Assembly (NCBI GenBank): GCA_947382355.1
Contig: CANCYR010000001.1
Location: forward strand, 124,001 to 188,000
Direction of reading: 5' to 3'
Length of the DNA: 64,000 nucleotides
Origin: an uncultured Lachnospiraceae bacterium
GTDB lineage: Bacteria; Bacillota; Clostridia; Lachnospirales; Lachnospiraceae
The notes below the pieces were generated by a model that made no database searches, was not told the DNA's origin, and was given only the letters and a program-made list of their open reading frames with translations. Position 1 is the first letter of the stretch; every line of letters starts with the position of its first letter. Position numbers and translations under genes: made by a program. Of this stretch, positions 35,167-43,054 are shown piece by piece.

Positions 35167-35953
35167 AATGTTACTTTTTATCCCCGCATATAATTGTGAA
35201 AAGCAGATAGAGCGGGTGCTTTTACAGTTGGATAACAACGTGCTTTCCTATTTCAACAAGGTGCTGGTGGTAAATAACAGAAGCACAGACAATACAGAAG
35301 CTGTGGTGCTTGATTATATAGAAAAAAATCCGGGCAAGCCTGTTAAGCTCATGCGCAATACGGACAATTACGGTTTAGGCGGCTCCCAGAAGATGGCATT
35401 TCGCTATGCGGTGGAGCATGGCTATGATTATGTCTGTATGCTTCATGGGGACGACCAGGGGGATATTCATGATTTTATTCCCATGCTGCAAAAGGAAGTA
35501 CATGAACGCTATGACTGTGTGCTTGGGGCCAGATTCATGCGGGGCTCAAAGCTTACGGGATATTCCCGTTTCCGGACTTTTGGAAACATTGTATATAATT
35601 TCATTTTTGCCTTTGTGACAAAGCAGCGGATTTTTGACCTTGGCTCCGGACTGAACCTGTATAGCACAAAAATGCTGAAGGATGGCTTTTATGAAAAGTT
35701 TCCGGACAATCTGATGTTTAATTATGTGATGATTTTAGCATCCCATTATTATAAACATAAAATCGTATTCTATCCGGTAACCTGGAGGGAAGAAGACCAG
35801 GTTTCCAATGTGAAAATGATGAATCAGGCTATTACGGTATTGAAGATGGCATTTACTTATTTGTTCCGGAAAGAGTCCATAAAGGACGAGTATCGGGAAG
35901 TTATCAGGGATGGGTATACCAGTGAGGAAATAACCAGGCTGGAAGAAAACTAG
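35156..35953 (+). CDS. DPM1-like GT2 glycosyltransferase (polyprenyl-phosphate sugar synthase)
   Basis: The 265-residue GT2 begins MLLFIPAYNCEKQIERVLLQ and carries the acidic LHGDDQGDIHDFIP motif near residues 98-112. QKMAFRYAVEHGYDYV lies before it. It resembles dolichol/undecaprenyl-phosphate mannosyl- or glucosyltransferases, which charge undecaprenyl phosphate with a sugar from a nucleotide donor. There are no C-terminal transmembrane helices, unlike CsbB. The neighbouring GtrA protein would provide the membrane part. It overlaps gtrA by 11 bp. Which sugar is used is unknown. Confidence 0.85.
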   Translation: MSNKMLLFIPAYNCEKQIERVLLQLDNNVLSYFNKVLVVNNRSTDNTEAVVLDYIEKNPGKPVKLMRNTDNYGLGGSQKMAFRYAVEHGYDYVCMLHGDDQGDIHDFIPMLQKEVHERYDCVLGARFMRGSKLTGYSRFRTFGNIVYNFIFAFVTKQRIFDLGSGLNLYSTKMLKDGFYEKFPDNLMFNYVMILASHYYKHKIVFYPVTWREEDQVSNVKMMNQAITVLKMAFTYLFRKESIKDEYREVIRDGYTSEEITRLEEN

Positions 35954-36009
35954 GTTTTAAAGCAGGGGGCTTAATCATTCAGGGATAACACATTAGAGAG
36001 GAGAAAACC

Positions 36010-36759
36010 ATGTGGTGGTTCGTTCTTGCAATTGCAGTCTTTTTTCTGGCAGTACATGCCGCTAAGATGATCAGGCTGTATCTGGTGCTTATGGAGCATA
36101 AAATCGGTTTTGGCAGATTCCTTCTGCTGTACTGTAAAACAACCTTTGTAAATCTGCTCATTCCCTTTAAGCTGGGGGAAATCTACCGGATATTTGCAAT
36201 TGGAAAAGATACCGGGGTCTGGCAGGTGGGCATACTCAGCGTGCTCATAGACCGTTTTTTTGACATTGCGGCGCTGCTTCTTTTGCTTTTGCCCTTAGAC
36301 CTTGTGTTTTTTGGGGAAATATCCCTGATTACCTGGATTTTTCTGGGAATCATTCTTATGATAGCCTGTATTTACATTTCCATAGAGCCTACCTACCGGT
36401 ATTTGAACAAGTATATTATAAAGGAAAAAAGTTCAGGCCGTTCCATGGCAGTTCTAAAAGGGTTGGATGTGGTGAATGACTGGTATGAATTTACAAAGAA
36501 TCTGGTGCAGGGAAGGTTTGCGCTGATTTTTCTTGCTTCTTTTGCAGGATGGGTATTTGAAATACTTGCCTTAAAGGCAATGGCTGGATTTCTTGCAGTT
36601 CCCTTTGGAATCGGAAGCTTTTCTGAATATATAAAGAGCCTCTTTCTGGCAGGGGAAAGCAGCATTGCAAAAACCTATACACTAATGGGAGCCGGAGTGT
36701 TTCTTTTATTTTCCATTGGGGGACAGGCAGTTTATATGGTGAGGAAAAGAAAGTCATAA
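36010..36759 (+). CDS. Flippase-like membrane protein (LPG synthase TM / YbhN-like)
   Basis: This 249-residue protein has about six hydrophobic segments and the family motif NLLIPFKLGEIYRIFAIGK (near residues 50-68), resembling the conserved glycine/arginine loop in the AglD and MprF flippase-type domain, then SVLIDRFFDIAALLLL (near 80). Members of this superfamily move lipid-linked substrates across membranes. It is shorter than typical members (about 300 residues). GTG/ATG alternatives are not needed, since ATG 36010 follows AGAGAGGAG. It comes after the GtrA/GT2 pair and may assist in flipping a lipid-linked sugar or precursor (inference). Confidence 0.75.
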   Translation: MWWFVLAIAVFFLAVHAAKMIRLYLVLMEHKIGFGRFLLLYCKTTFVNLLIPFKLGEIYRIFAIGKDTGVWQVGILSVLIDRFFDIAALLLLLLPLDLVFFGEISLITWIFLGIILMIACIYISIEPTYRYLNKYIIKEKSSGRSMAVLKGLDVVNDWYEFTKNLVQGRFALIFLASFAGWVFEILALKAMAGFLAVPFGIGSFSEYIKSLFLAGESSIAKTYTLMGAGVFLLFSIGGQAVYMVRKRKS

Positions 36760-36803
36760 AAACAGCTTTCATAAAACAGGATTTTTAGAAAGGATAAGGT
36801 GCC

Positions 36804-38246
36804 ATGAAAAGACTCTTCGTCGTTTATGATGACAGCATAAAACCAAATAAGGAAGTAGGCGCCATTACCGGGCACAATTCCTATGGAGATACGATTTTTA
36901 AAAGGATTACCTTAAAGAATCGTATGAAAGCCGAAATCCTGAAAAACAAAGCGGTAGTGCAGGTGTTATTTTATTCAGGGCCGGAGGATAAGGAGTTACT
37001 TTATAAGGCATATAAAAATCTGGAGGAACCGGTGAATCTGGTACATCTGTATTCCGATTTTGCCCTAAAGGACACAAAGGAATTTTCCGTTCTTCTTACA
37101 AAGGCCCAATATGCCAAAGAATCTTTTGGGGCACTGTGTCAGGAAAAAACGGCCATGGCAATTATAAGCGGCGGGGAAGAATATTTCAGCCGTTTTGAAG
37201 ATTTGGTAAACAGAACCTTTGAAGGAGAGCCAATCATAACAGATGCTTTTATGGATATTTCCAAACGGAGCAATTTCCTGACCTTTATTACAAGCGGTTT
37301 TGATGCCAGATTTTTCAATGCTTTGCTGGGAGATGAATATACTGTAACAAAGCGTTCCAATAAAAAAGAGAAAATTAAATCTGAATATAACTTTTATTAT
37401 CTTTTGCCGGACAATATGAAAATGTGGTTTGTCATGCCTTTTGATTATAAGGAAGAACCGGAATTTGCTTCTTATACCATGGAGCGGTATCATATGACGG
37501 ATATTGCCATACGGTTCGTCCATGGGGCGGTTTCCACGGAAGAACTGTCTGACATATTAGAAAAGCTGTTTTATTTCATTAAACTTCGGGGCAGGAAGGA
37601 AGCTTCCGGAAAAGAGATAAAGAAGGTTGCCAGAGACCTTTATGTGGATAAGCTGAAAAGCAGAATGGAAGAACTGAAAAAATATCCTCAATATGAGCAG
37701 TTTGACCATATGCTTGCCATGGGAACAAAATATGAAAGCTTAGAGCAGGTAACGGAGGCATATTTGAAGCTTTATGAGAAAATAAAGCGTCCGGATAAGG
37801 ATAACAACTGTCTGGTAATTGGTCATGGGGATTTGTGCTTTTCCAATATCCTATACAGCAGGGAAGCAAGCCTGTTAAAGCTCATTGATCCGAAAGGAGC
37901 CTTAAAGGAAGAGGAGCTGTATACGGATTTGTATTATGATCTGGCGAAGCTTTCCCATTCCATTTGCGGCTGTTATGACTTTTTTAACAGCGGCCTCTAT
38001 GAGATTACCATGGACCGGGATATGAAGCTTTCTCTCACCGTCGATACGGACAGAGAGCCTTATGTGGAGGTGTTTAAAAGCTATTTAAAGGCAAACGGTT
38101 TTGATTACAGACTGGTGCGTCTTTATGAAGCAAGCCTGTTTTTGTCCATGCTGCCCTACCACATGGACCAGCCGGGCAAGGTCTTTGGATTTATATTAAA
38201 TGCAATCAATATTTTAGATGAGGTAGAAACATGTATTCAGGAGTAA
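36804..38246 (+). CDS. APH-fold phosphotransferase (kinase) with unknown N-terminal domain
   Basis: This is a 480-residue soluble protein. The C-terminal part contains the kinase-type catalytic loop VIGHGDLCFSNILYS (near residues 345-359) and the metal-binding LIDPKGALKEEELYTDLYYD (near 369-388), which is the H-G-D-x-x-x-x-N and D-P-K-G pattern of aminoglycoside/choline-kinase-like enzymes. The N-terminal 200 residues are uncharacterised (MKRLFVVYDDSIKPNKE). Here it is followed with a 16-bp overlap by a small HAD phosphatase, and a nucleotidyltransferase lies at 42284. Kinase + HAD + nucleotidyltransferase sets make nucleotide-activated small molecules for capsules, so a role in activating a sugar, polyol or amino alcohol for glycan decoration is likely (inference). 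Confidence 0.75.
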   Translation: MKRLFVVYDDSIKPNKEVGAITGHNSYGDTIFKRITLKNRMKAEILKNKAVVQVLFYSGPEDKELLYKAYKNLEEPVNLVHLYSDFALKDTKEFSVLLTKAQYAKESFGALCQEKTAMAIISGGEEYFSRFEDLVNRTFEGEPIITDAFMDISKRSNFLTFITSGFDARFFNALLGDEYTVTKRSNKKEKIKSEYNFYYLLPDNMKMWFVMPFDYKEEPEFASYTMERYHMTDIAIRFVHGAVSTEELSDILEKLFYFIKLRGRKEASGKEIKKVARDLYVDKLKSRMEELKKYPQYEQFDHMLAMGTKYESLEQVTEAYLKLYEKIKRPDKDNNCLVIGHGDLCFSNILYSREASLLKLIDPKGALKEEELYTDLYYDLAKLSHSICGCYDFFNSGLYEITMDRDMKLSLTVDTDREPYVEVFKSYLKANGFDYRLVRLYEASLFLSMLPYHMDQPGKVFGFILNAINILDEVETCIQE

Positions 38247-38623
38247 AGTTTTGTTTTGACATAGACGGCACGATATGTCCCATTAAGAAAAAGGAAGAAG
38301 AGTATCTGGATTTGGTGCCTTATCCGGAAATGATAGAAAAACTAAAAGAATATAAAGCAGGGGGGGCCACCATTACCCTGTTCACCTCAAGGAACATGAA
38401 CAGCTATGGAGGCAATATTGGCTTAATCAATGCCAATACGGCAAAGGTGCTGTTGGAATGGCTGGATAAATGGGAGATTCCTTATGATGAAATCATTTAT
38501 GGAAAGCCATGGCCGGGACATAAGGGGTTTTATGTGGACGACAGGACCGTCCGCCCGGATGAATTTTTAAAATACAGTCTGGAGGAGCTGGACGAAATCT
38601 GCAAAAAGAGCAGATTAGGCTGA
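38231..38623 (+). CDS. HAD-superfamily phosphatase, capsular-biosynthesis type
   Basis: The 130-residue protein has HAD motif I FDIDGTICP (residues 8-16, nucleophile Asp), motif II TLFTSRNM (near 49-56), a lysine in IIYGKPWPGHKG (near 89-100) and motif IV FYVDDRTVRPDE (near 101-112). Small HADs of this type are found in capsule loci, where they dephosphorylate a pathway intermediate. The start overlaps the upstream kinase gene by 16 bp, indicating coupled expression. No cap domain is present, so the substrate may be large or protein-bound. The substrate is unknown. Confidence 0.85.
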   Translation: MYSGVKFCFDIDGTICPIKKKEEEYLDLVPYPEMIEKLKEYKAGGATITLFTSRNMNSYGGNIGLINANTAKVLLEWLDKWEIPYDEIIYGKPWPGHKGFYVDDRTVRPDEFLKYSLEELDEICKKSRLG

Positions 38624-38639
38624 AATGGAAACCGTTTAA

Positions 38640-38796
38640 TACCATTTGCGGCCCGGGAATGTGCCAGACAGCAAATTCCGTAAGAACATGATTCAGGGGT
38701 GAGGGGCGTTTTTGCGTAGCAAAACTCTGAATATCGCCCTGAATTGTTACTATGAGAAGCTTCAGGCCGTGAATAGTAACAAGCGTTTAAAAGGGC
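38640..38796. repeat. Non-coding element with nested inverted repeats
   Basis: This gap between the HAD and CotH genes is packed with palindromes. ATTTGC/GCAAAT lies at 38644-38649 and 38671-38676. ATTCAGGG/CCCTGAAT lies at 38691-38698 and 38737-38744. TTTTGC/GCAAAA lies at 38710-38715 and 38719-38724 with a 3-nt loop. TTGTTACTAT/ATAGTAACAA (10 bp perfect) lies at 38744-38753 and 38773-38782. It looks like a REP/MITE-like dispersed element or a structured RNA. I saw no second copy in this window. Confidence 0.5.
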
Positions 38797-38811
38797 ATGG
38801 GGATTATTTGC

Positions 38812-40473
38812 ATGAAAAAATGGATAATGGCAGGAAGCCTGGCCGCACTTCTTTTCTTTGTGGCATGGGGAATTTTTGAAAAGACCCGTCCCGCAATGGA
38901 AGTACAGGTGTTCCATCAGGAAAAACTGAATAAGCTGTTAGAGCGGTCAAAGGAGAAGGAGGAAGTACAGGCAAGGCTGACCTTTCGGGAACAGGTATTG
39001 CCATATGATCGGGAAAGCCGTACTTTTTTCCTGCCTCTTAATATGGAAGAAACAGAATTTGAAGCCGGCAGCTTTGGAACTGACACGGAAGGAGCAGAAG
39101 CAGTTTTTTTAGAGGAGTTTACAAAAAAGCAGAAGCTTTCCCTGATGGCAGGCAATGAATCCATTCCCTTTTACCTGTTGGAAAAGGATGGATACAGCCT
39201 TTGTTATCTTAAAATAACAGGTGTTTCAATTATAGATTTTGCTTTCAGCGAATACGCACTGGAGGATGGACAGCCTCTGTTTTTTTTACGGGTATATGAC
39301 AATCTGGCAGCCGGTGAGGAGAAGGTCCCCACAGAAAGTACCAGAGAAGCTGGAGATTTTGTGACCTCCTGCTACACCACAAGCAGGCTTCGGGGAAATA
39401 CCAGCTTAAATTATGAAAAAAAAAGCCTCAGGCTGAATTTATATGACAAAAAGAAAAAGGATGGAAGCTTTCAAAAAACAAATGAGAGCTTTCTTGGCAT
39501 GAGAAAGGATAATGACTGGATTTTGAACAGCCTGTACGCAGACGGCTCAAAAATCAAGGATAAGCTTGCCAATGACCTGTGGGAGCAGGCGGGGGCAGAA
39601 GAGAATCCCTATAAGAAAACCTTTGGAACCCATATGGAATATGTGGAGGTATTTATTAACGACAGCTATCAAGGCTTATACGGCCTGATGTTTCCCATAG
39701 ACAGAAAACAGCTTGGAATGGCATCCGTGTCTTCACAGGTGGGAGCGGGAGAAGAAATTATTGAAAGAATTTATAAGAAAAAGTACACGGCTGAATGGAA
39801 TGCCGGGGATTTCATAGGTCCGCTTTTTGATGAAAACATGCCTGATTATCGGGGAGGCTTTTTCTTAAAAGGCGACCTGATTTTACAAAATGAAGAGGAA
39901 TGGGCCCCTCTTTATGAGTTGGCCTCCTGTATAGAATCCCCTGATGAGGAATTTACACGGAACATTACCTCTATTATAAATCAGGAAAACGTCCTGCAAA
40001 ACTGGCTGTTTTATCAGGCTATCGGCGGCTTTGACAATTATGCCAAAAACTATTATTACGCAGTCCGTAACAGAGACGGCAGGTCTCAGGGCTACTTCAT
40101 TCCCTGGGATTTGAATATATCCTTCGGAGATGTATACACTGACAATAAGTATTATTGCAAGGCGGATTTTAGTGTAGCAAAGGAGCTTATCCGCTGGCAG
40201 CCGGGACAGAGGATGATTGATTTAAACGTGGAGGATTCCGTGCCCCTATTAAAGCAAACTTGGAAAAATTGGCGGAGCACCATATTTTCCGACAGATCTG
40301 TTATAAGTGAAATGGAACGCTTGGAGGCAGTGGTAAAAAATTCAGGCGCATATGAACGGGAAAAGAAACGATGGCCGGGAGGTCGGTATGAAGATGACTT
40401 TTCCGGGATGAAGGAGTTTACGGCGGAGAGGCTTGCTTATGTGGATGAGTATGTGGAAGGGCTGCAGGAGTGA
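38812..40473 (+). CDS. CotH-kinase family protein, secreted or membrane-anchored
   Basis: From ATG 38812 the protein has 553 residues with an N-terminal hydrophobic signal/anchor (WIMAGSLAALLFFVAWGIF). The CotH signature is clear. SRLRGNTSLNYEKKSLRLNL (near 197-216) is the glycine-rich/lysine region. NDWILNSLYADGSKIKDKLA lies near 240, VEVFINDSYQGLYGLMFPID near 281, and IPWDLNISFGDVY (near 427-439) contains the catalytic-type DxN...D. CotH proteins are atypical protein kinases of spore coats and surfaces. The protein would act outside the membrane. It is followed by VTC and DUF4956 genes, a set often found together. The start is placed at 38812 (GGGGA eight bases before) rather than 38797. 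Confidence 0.88.
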   Translation: MKKWIMAGSLAALLFFVAWGIFEKTRPAMEVQVFHQEKLNKLLERSKEKEEVQARLTFREQVLPYDRESRTFFLPLNMEETEFEAGSFGTDTEGAEAVFLEEFTKKQKLSLMAGNESIPFYLLEKDGYSLCYLKITGVSIIDFAFSEYALEDGQPLFFLRVYDNLAAGEEKVPTESTREAGDFVTSCYTTSRLRGNTSLNYEKKSLRLNLYDKKKKDGSFQKTNESFLGMRKDNDWILNSLYADGSKIKDKLANDLWEQAGAEENPYKKTFGTHMEYVEVFINDSYQGLYGLMFPIDRKQLGMASVSSQVGAGEEIIERIYKKKYTAEWNAGDFIGPLFDENMPDYRGGFFLKGDLILQNEEEWAPLYELASCIESPDEEFTRNITSIINQENVLQNWLFYQAIGGFDNYAKNYYYAVRNRDGRSQGYFIPWDLNISFGDVYTDNKYYCKADFSVAKELIRWQPGQRMIDLNVEDSVPLLKQTWKNWRSTIFSDRSVISEMERLEAVVKNSGAYEREKKRWPGGRYEDDFSGMKEFTAERLAYVDEYVEGLQE

Positions 40474-40597
40474 GAGGATGGAGGCTTTGAAATAAATAGC
40501 GTTCATCCATCCCTTCAACACCTTCCTTTACACCTTTACATCCTCCCTTATCCGCCTAATCTTAAAAACATTGCCTCCCCAACAAGAAAGTGGTAAT

Positions 40598-41341
40598 ATG
40601 AATAAAACAACCCCCCAACCAGATTTAAAACAAATTTCAATCAAATACCGCCACGAACTAAAATACCTGTGCCGTTTAACAGACATTCCCCTTTTGGAAG
40701 CCAGATTACAAGGAATTGCCAAATTGGATTTCCACGTAGGCGAAAAAGGGTATTACCACATCCGGAGCCTGTATTTTGACGATTATAATAACACTTGCTA
40801 CAAAATGAACGAAGCGGGAGTGGACAACCGGATGAAATACCGGATACGGATTTATAATCATTCGGAAAAGCAGATTACTCTGGAAAAGAAAATAAAGGTT
40901 CACGGCATGACAAGGAAGCTTTCCGCATCCCTGACGAAAGAGCAGTGCCACAGCCTGATGCAGGGGAAAAATCTTTCCATGAAGCAGCAGGAGTTTGAAA
41001 ACTATCCAGAGCTGTTGCAGGAATTCGTTGTCTGGATGGCTTCAAGGCATGGAAAGCCTAAAATCATTGTGGCATATGACAGAATTCCCTATATATATAA
41101 ACAGGGAAATGTGCGGATTACCATAGATGAAAACATACACTCTTCTAAGGATTTTGCTCATTTTTTTGATAAAGATATGCAAAAAAGCCCTATCCTTCCA
41201 AAAGGAAAGGTGCTTTTGGAAGTGAAATACGATGAGTTTCTGCCTTCTTTTTTAAAGGAAAGGCTGGAAATCGGGAAATTGCAGCAGACAACCTTTTCCA
41301 AATATTATTTGTGCCGGCGGTTTTTTACAATGCAGTCTTAA
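40598..41341 (+). CDS. VTC-domain polyphosphate polymerase-like protein
   Basis: From ATG 40598 this is a 247-residue soluble protein with the VTC tunnel fold signature: YRHELKYLCR at the N terminus, YHIRSLYFDDYNNTCYKMNE (near 54-73), MKYRIRIYNHS and ITLEKKIKVHGMTRK (near 80-107), and LLEVKYDEFLPSFL (near 212). The basic/acidic residues line the channel that makes polyphosphate from ATP in yeast Vtc4. Bacterial members are usually found with CotH and DUF4956 genes, as here. Whether it makes polyphosphate is not shown. The upstream 120 bp are unusually pyrimidine-rich on the plus strand and the RBS is weak. An upstream TTG at 40571 is less likely. Confidence 0.88.
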   Translation: MNKTTPQPDLKQISIKYRHELKYLCRLTDIPLLEARLQGIAKLDFHVGEKGYYHIRSLYFDDYNNTCYKMNEAGVDNRMKYRIRIYNHSEKQITLEKKIKVHGMTRKLSASLTKEQCHSLMQGKNLSMKQQEFENYPELLQEFVVWMASRHGKPKIIVAYDRIPYIYKQGNVRITIDENIHSSKDFAHFFDKDMQKSPILPKGKVLLEVKYDEFLPSFLKERLEIGKLQQTTFSKYYLCRRFFTMQS

Positions 41342-41447
41342 AGCATAAAGGAGAAGCGCCGGGGAAGATAGAAAACAACCGGTTTAAGGTTTGTGTTTAA
41401 TGTAATGCCTGTTGTCAGCAGGATGACAGATTATTAGGAGGAAACCT

Positions 41448-42125
41448 GTGAATACATTTTCAGATATATTTAAAAAATCATTTTTAGAAGGGATGAATGG
41501 AAGCAGCCTGACGACGGCATCTATTTTAGTCACGCTATTTGTAACCTGTGCCCTTGCCATTTATATTTTTATTGTGTACTATCTGGCTGCAAGGAGAAGC
41601 TTTTATTCCAAAAGCTTTAATGTATCTCTGGCGTTGATTTCCGTCATTACGGCAAGCATTATTCTTGCCATGCAGTCCAATCTGGTGATATCCCTTGGTA
41701 TGGTTGGCGCTCTTTCCATCGTTCGTTTCCGCACGGCAATAAAGGACCCTACGGATCTGATGTTCTTATTCTGGGCTATCAGTATCGGGATAATCTGCGG
41801 GGCAGGCATGTTTAAAATTGCCATTATCACCTCCCTGATTCTTACATTGGGCCTGTTTTTGCTGGAGCTGACGCCTATGGGAAGAGCCTCGGGCATACTG
41901 ATTATAAATGCGGATAAGCCGGAAAAAGAGAAAGAAGTATTGCAGAGCGTAAAAAGCTTCAGTAAAGTAGTAAAGGTGAAGTCCAGAAATCTGTCAAAGG
42001 AAGGGCTTGATATGATTATCGAGTGCAAGCCTAAGGAGGAAGCCGCCATGGTTCAGGCTGTGGCAAAGATTGAAGGCGTTTACGGCGTTTCCCTGATGGA
42101 TCAGGACGGGGAAGTCACATTATAA
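41448..42125 (+). CDS. DUF4956 membrane protein
   Basis: The 225-residue protein has three to four transmembrane segments in the first 150 residues, including the conserved LGMVGALSIVRFRTAIKDPT (near 83-102) and a soluble C-terminal ACT-like domain of about 75 residues (ILIINADKPEKEKEVLQSVK onward). It starts at GTG 41448 after AGGAGGAAA. DUF4956 proteins are nearly always encoded with VTC and CotH proteins and might form the membrane component of a polyphosphate or polymer-handling machine. This is guilt by association. A direct function is unknown. Confidence 0.85.
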   Translation: MNTFSDIFKKSFLEGMNGSSLTTASILVTLFVTCALAIYIFIVYYLAARRSFYSKSFNVSLALISVITASIILAMQSNLVISLGMVGALSIVRFRTAIKDPTDLMFLFWAISIGIICGAGMFKIAIITSLILTLGLFLLELTPMGRASGILIINADKPEKEKEVLQSVKSFSKVVKVKSRNLSKEGLDMIIECKPKEEAAMVQAVAKIEGVYGVSLMDQDGEVTL

Positions 42126-42170
42126 GGTTTGTAACAGTTTAGACAGCAAATAACATAACAAATAGTATAA

Positions 42171-42249
42171 CAGTGCAATACAAAGCAGTATAATGGTGAA
42201 ACAGTACAATAATGAAACCGCATAATGACAGAGCAGTACAATAACGAAG
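42171..42249 (+). repeat. Degenerate 15-17-bp tandem repeat
   Basis: Five consecutive units begin at 42171, 42186, 42202, 42219 and 42234, with a consensus near CAGTACAATAATGAAA. The third and fifth (CAGTACAATAATGAAAC, CAGTACAATAACGAAG) are the most alike. The array fills the gap before the nucleotidyltransferase gene. Too short and irregular to be a CRISPR. Confidence 0.55.
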
Positions 42250-42283
42250 CAGAAAAACGCATCAGGAGGATGAAAAAAGTAAA

Positions 42284-43009
42284 ATGACAATAGTAATTAC
42301 TATGGCAGGACTTGGTTCCAGATTTAGAAAGGCAGGCTATACAGTGCCCAAATATATGATTGAGGCTCATGGAAAGACTTTATTTGAATGGTCCATGGAA
42401 AGTCTGGCAGGCTTTGAAAGCGATGAAAATGTGTACATTTTTATTGTGAGAAAGGAAGACGATGCTTCTGAATTCATAAATAACACCTGCAATAAAATGG
42501 GAATCCATCAGGTGAAGGTAGTGGAAATCGATTATCTTACAGATGGTCAGGCTACTACGGCTATGTTAGGCGCACCCTACTGGGATAAAGATTCCGGTCT
42601 TTTGATTTATAACATTGACACATATGTGGAGGCAGGCGAAATGAATGAAAGCCAGATAGAAGGAGATGGATTCATTCCCTGTTTTCATGCACCGGGCGAC
42701 CATTGGAGCTTTGTAAAGCTGAATGAAGACGGAAAGGCTGTGGAGGTAAGGGAAAAGCAGCGAATTTCCGATAACTGCACGTTAGGAGCTTATTATTTTA
42801 AAAGCTGCGGGCTGTACGAAGAGTTATACAAAGAGTATTATAGTCAGAATGATAAGCTGGAAAAAGGGGAAAAATATGTAGCGCCTCTTTATAATTATCT
42901 GATTGAAAAGGGCGGCGAGGTGAGGATTTCCATTGTGGACTATAAAAAGGTTCATGTGCTTGGAACGCCGGAGGAATTAGATGTATTTTTGAACACTTAT
43001 GACATATAA
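42284..43009 (+). CDS. Sugar/alcohol-phosphate nucleotidyltransferase
   Basis: The 241-residue protein opens MTIVITMAGLGSRFRKAGYT, the nucleotide-binding motif (AGLGSRF, equivalent to GGxGTRL) of NTP_transferase enzymes, then VPKYMIEAHGKTLFEWSMES. Further signs are LLIYNIDTYVEAGE (near 105, the D of the metal site) and NCTLGAYYF (near 163). The enzyme would condense an NTP, probably CTP or UTP, with a phosphorylated small molecule. Enzymes with this N terminus are found in Campylobacter capsule loci (for example the Cj1416 type). Together with the APH-fold kinase and HAD phosphatase upstream it would complete a nucleotide-activated donor. Start at ATG 42284, after AGGAGG-like bases at 42264-42270. 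Confidence 0.85.
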   Translation: MTIVITMAGLGSRFRKAGYTVPKYMIEAHGKTLFEWSMESLAGFESDENVYIFIVRKEDDASEFINNTCNKMGIHQVKVVEIDYLTDGQATTAMLGAPYWDKDSGLLIYNIDTYVEAGEMNESQIEGDGFIPCFHAPGDHWSFVKLNEDGKAVEVREKQRISDNCTLGAYYFKSCGLYEELYKEYYSQNDKLEKGEKYVAPLYNYLIEKGGEVRISIVDYKKVHVLGTPEELDVFLNTYDI

Positions 43010-43054
43010 AGTGTAAAATCTGCATGTCATCAGGAAAAAGAGAAAGGAGCGGAA

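Noticed and set aside
42171-42249. Possible CRISPR array
   Set aside because: Units are contiguous, 15-17 bp, degenerate and without spacers, and no cas genes are near.
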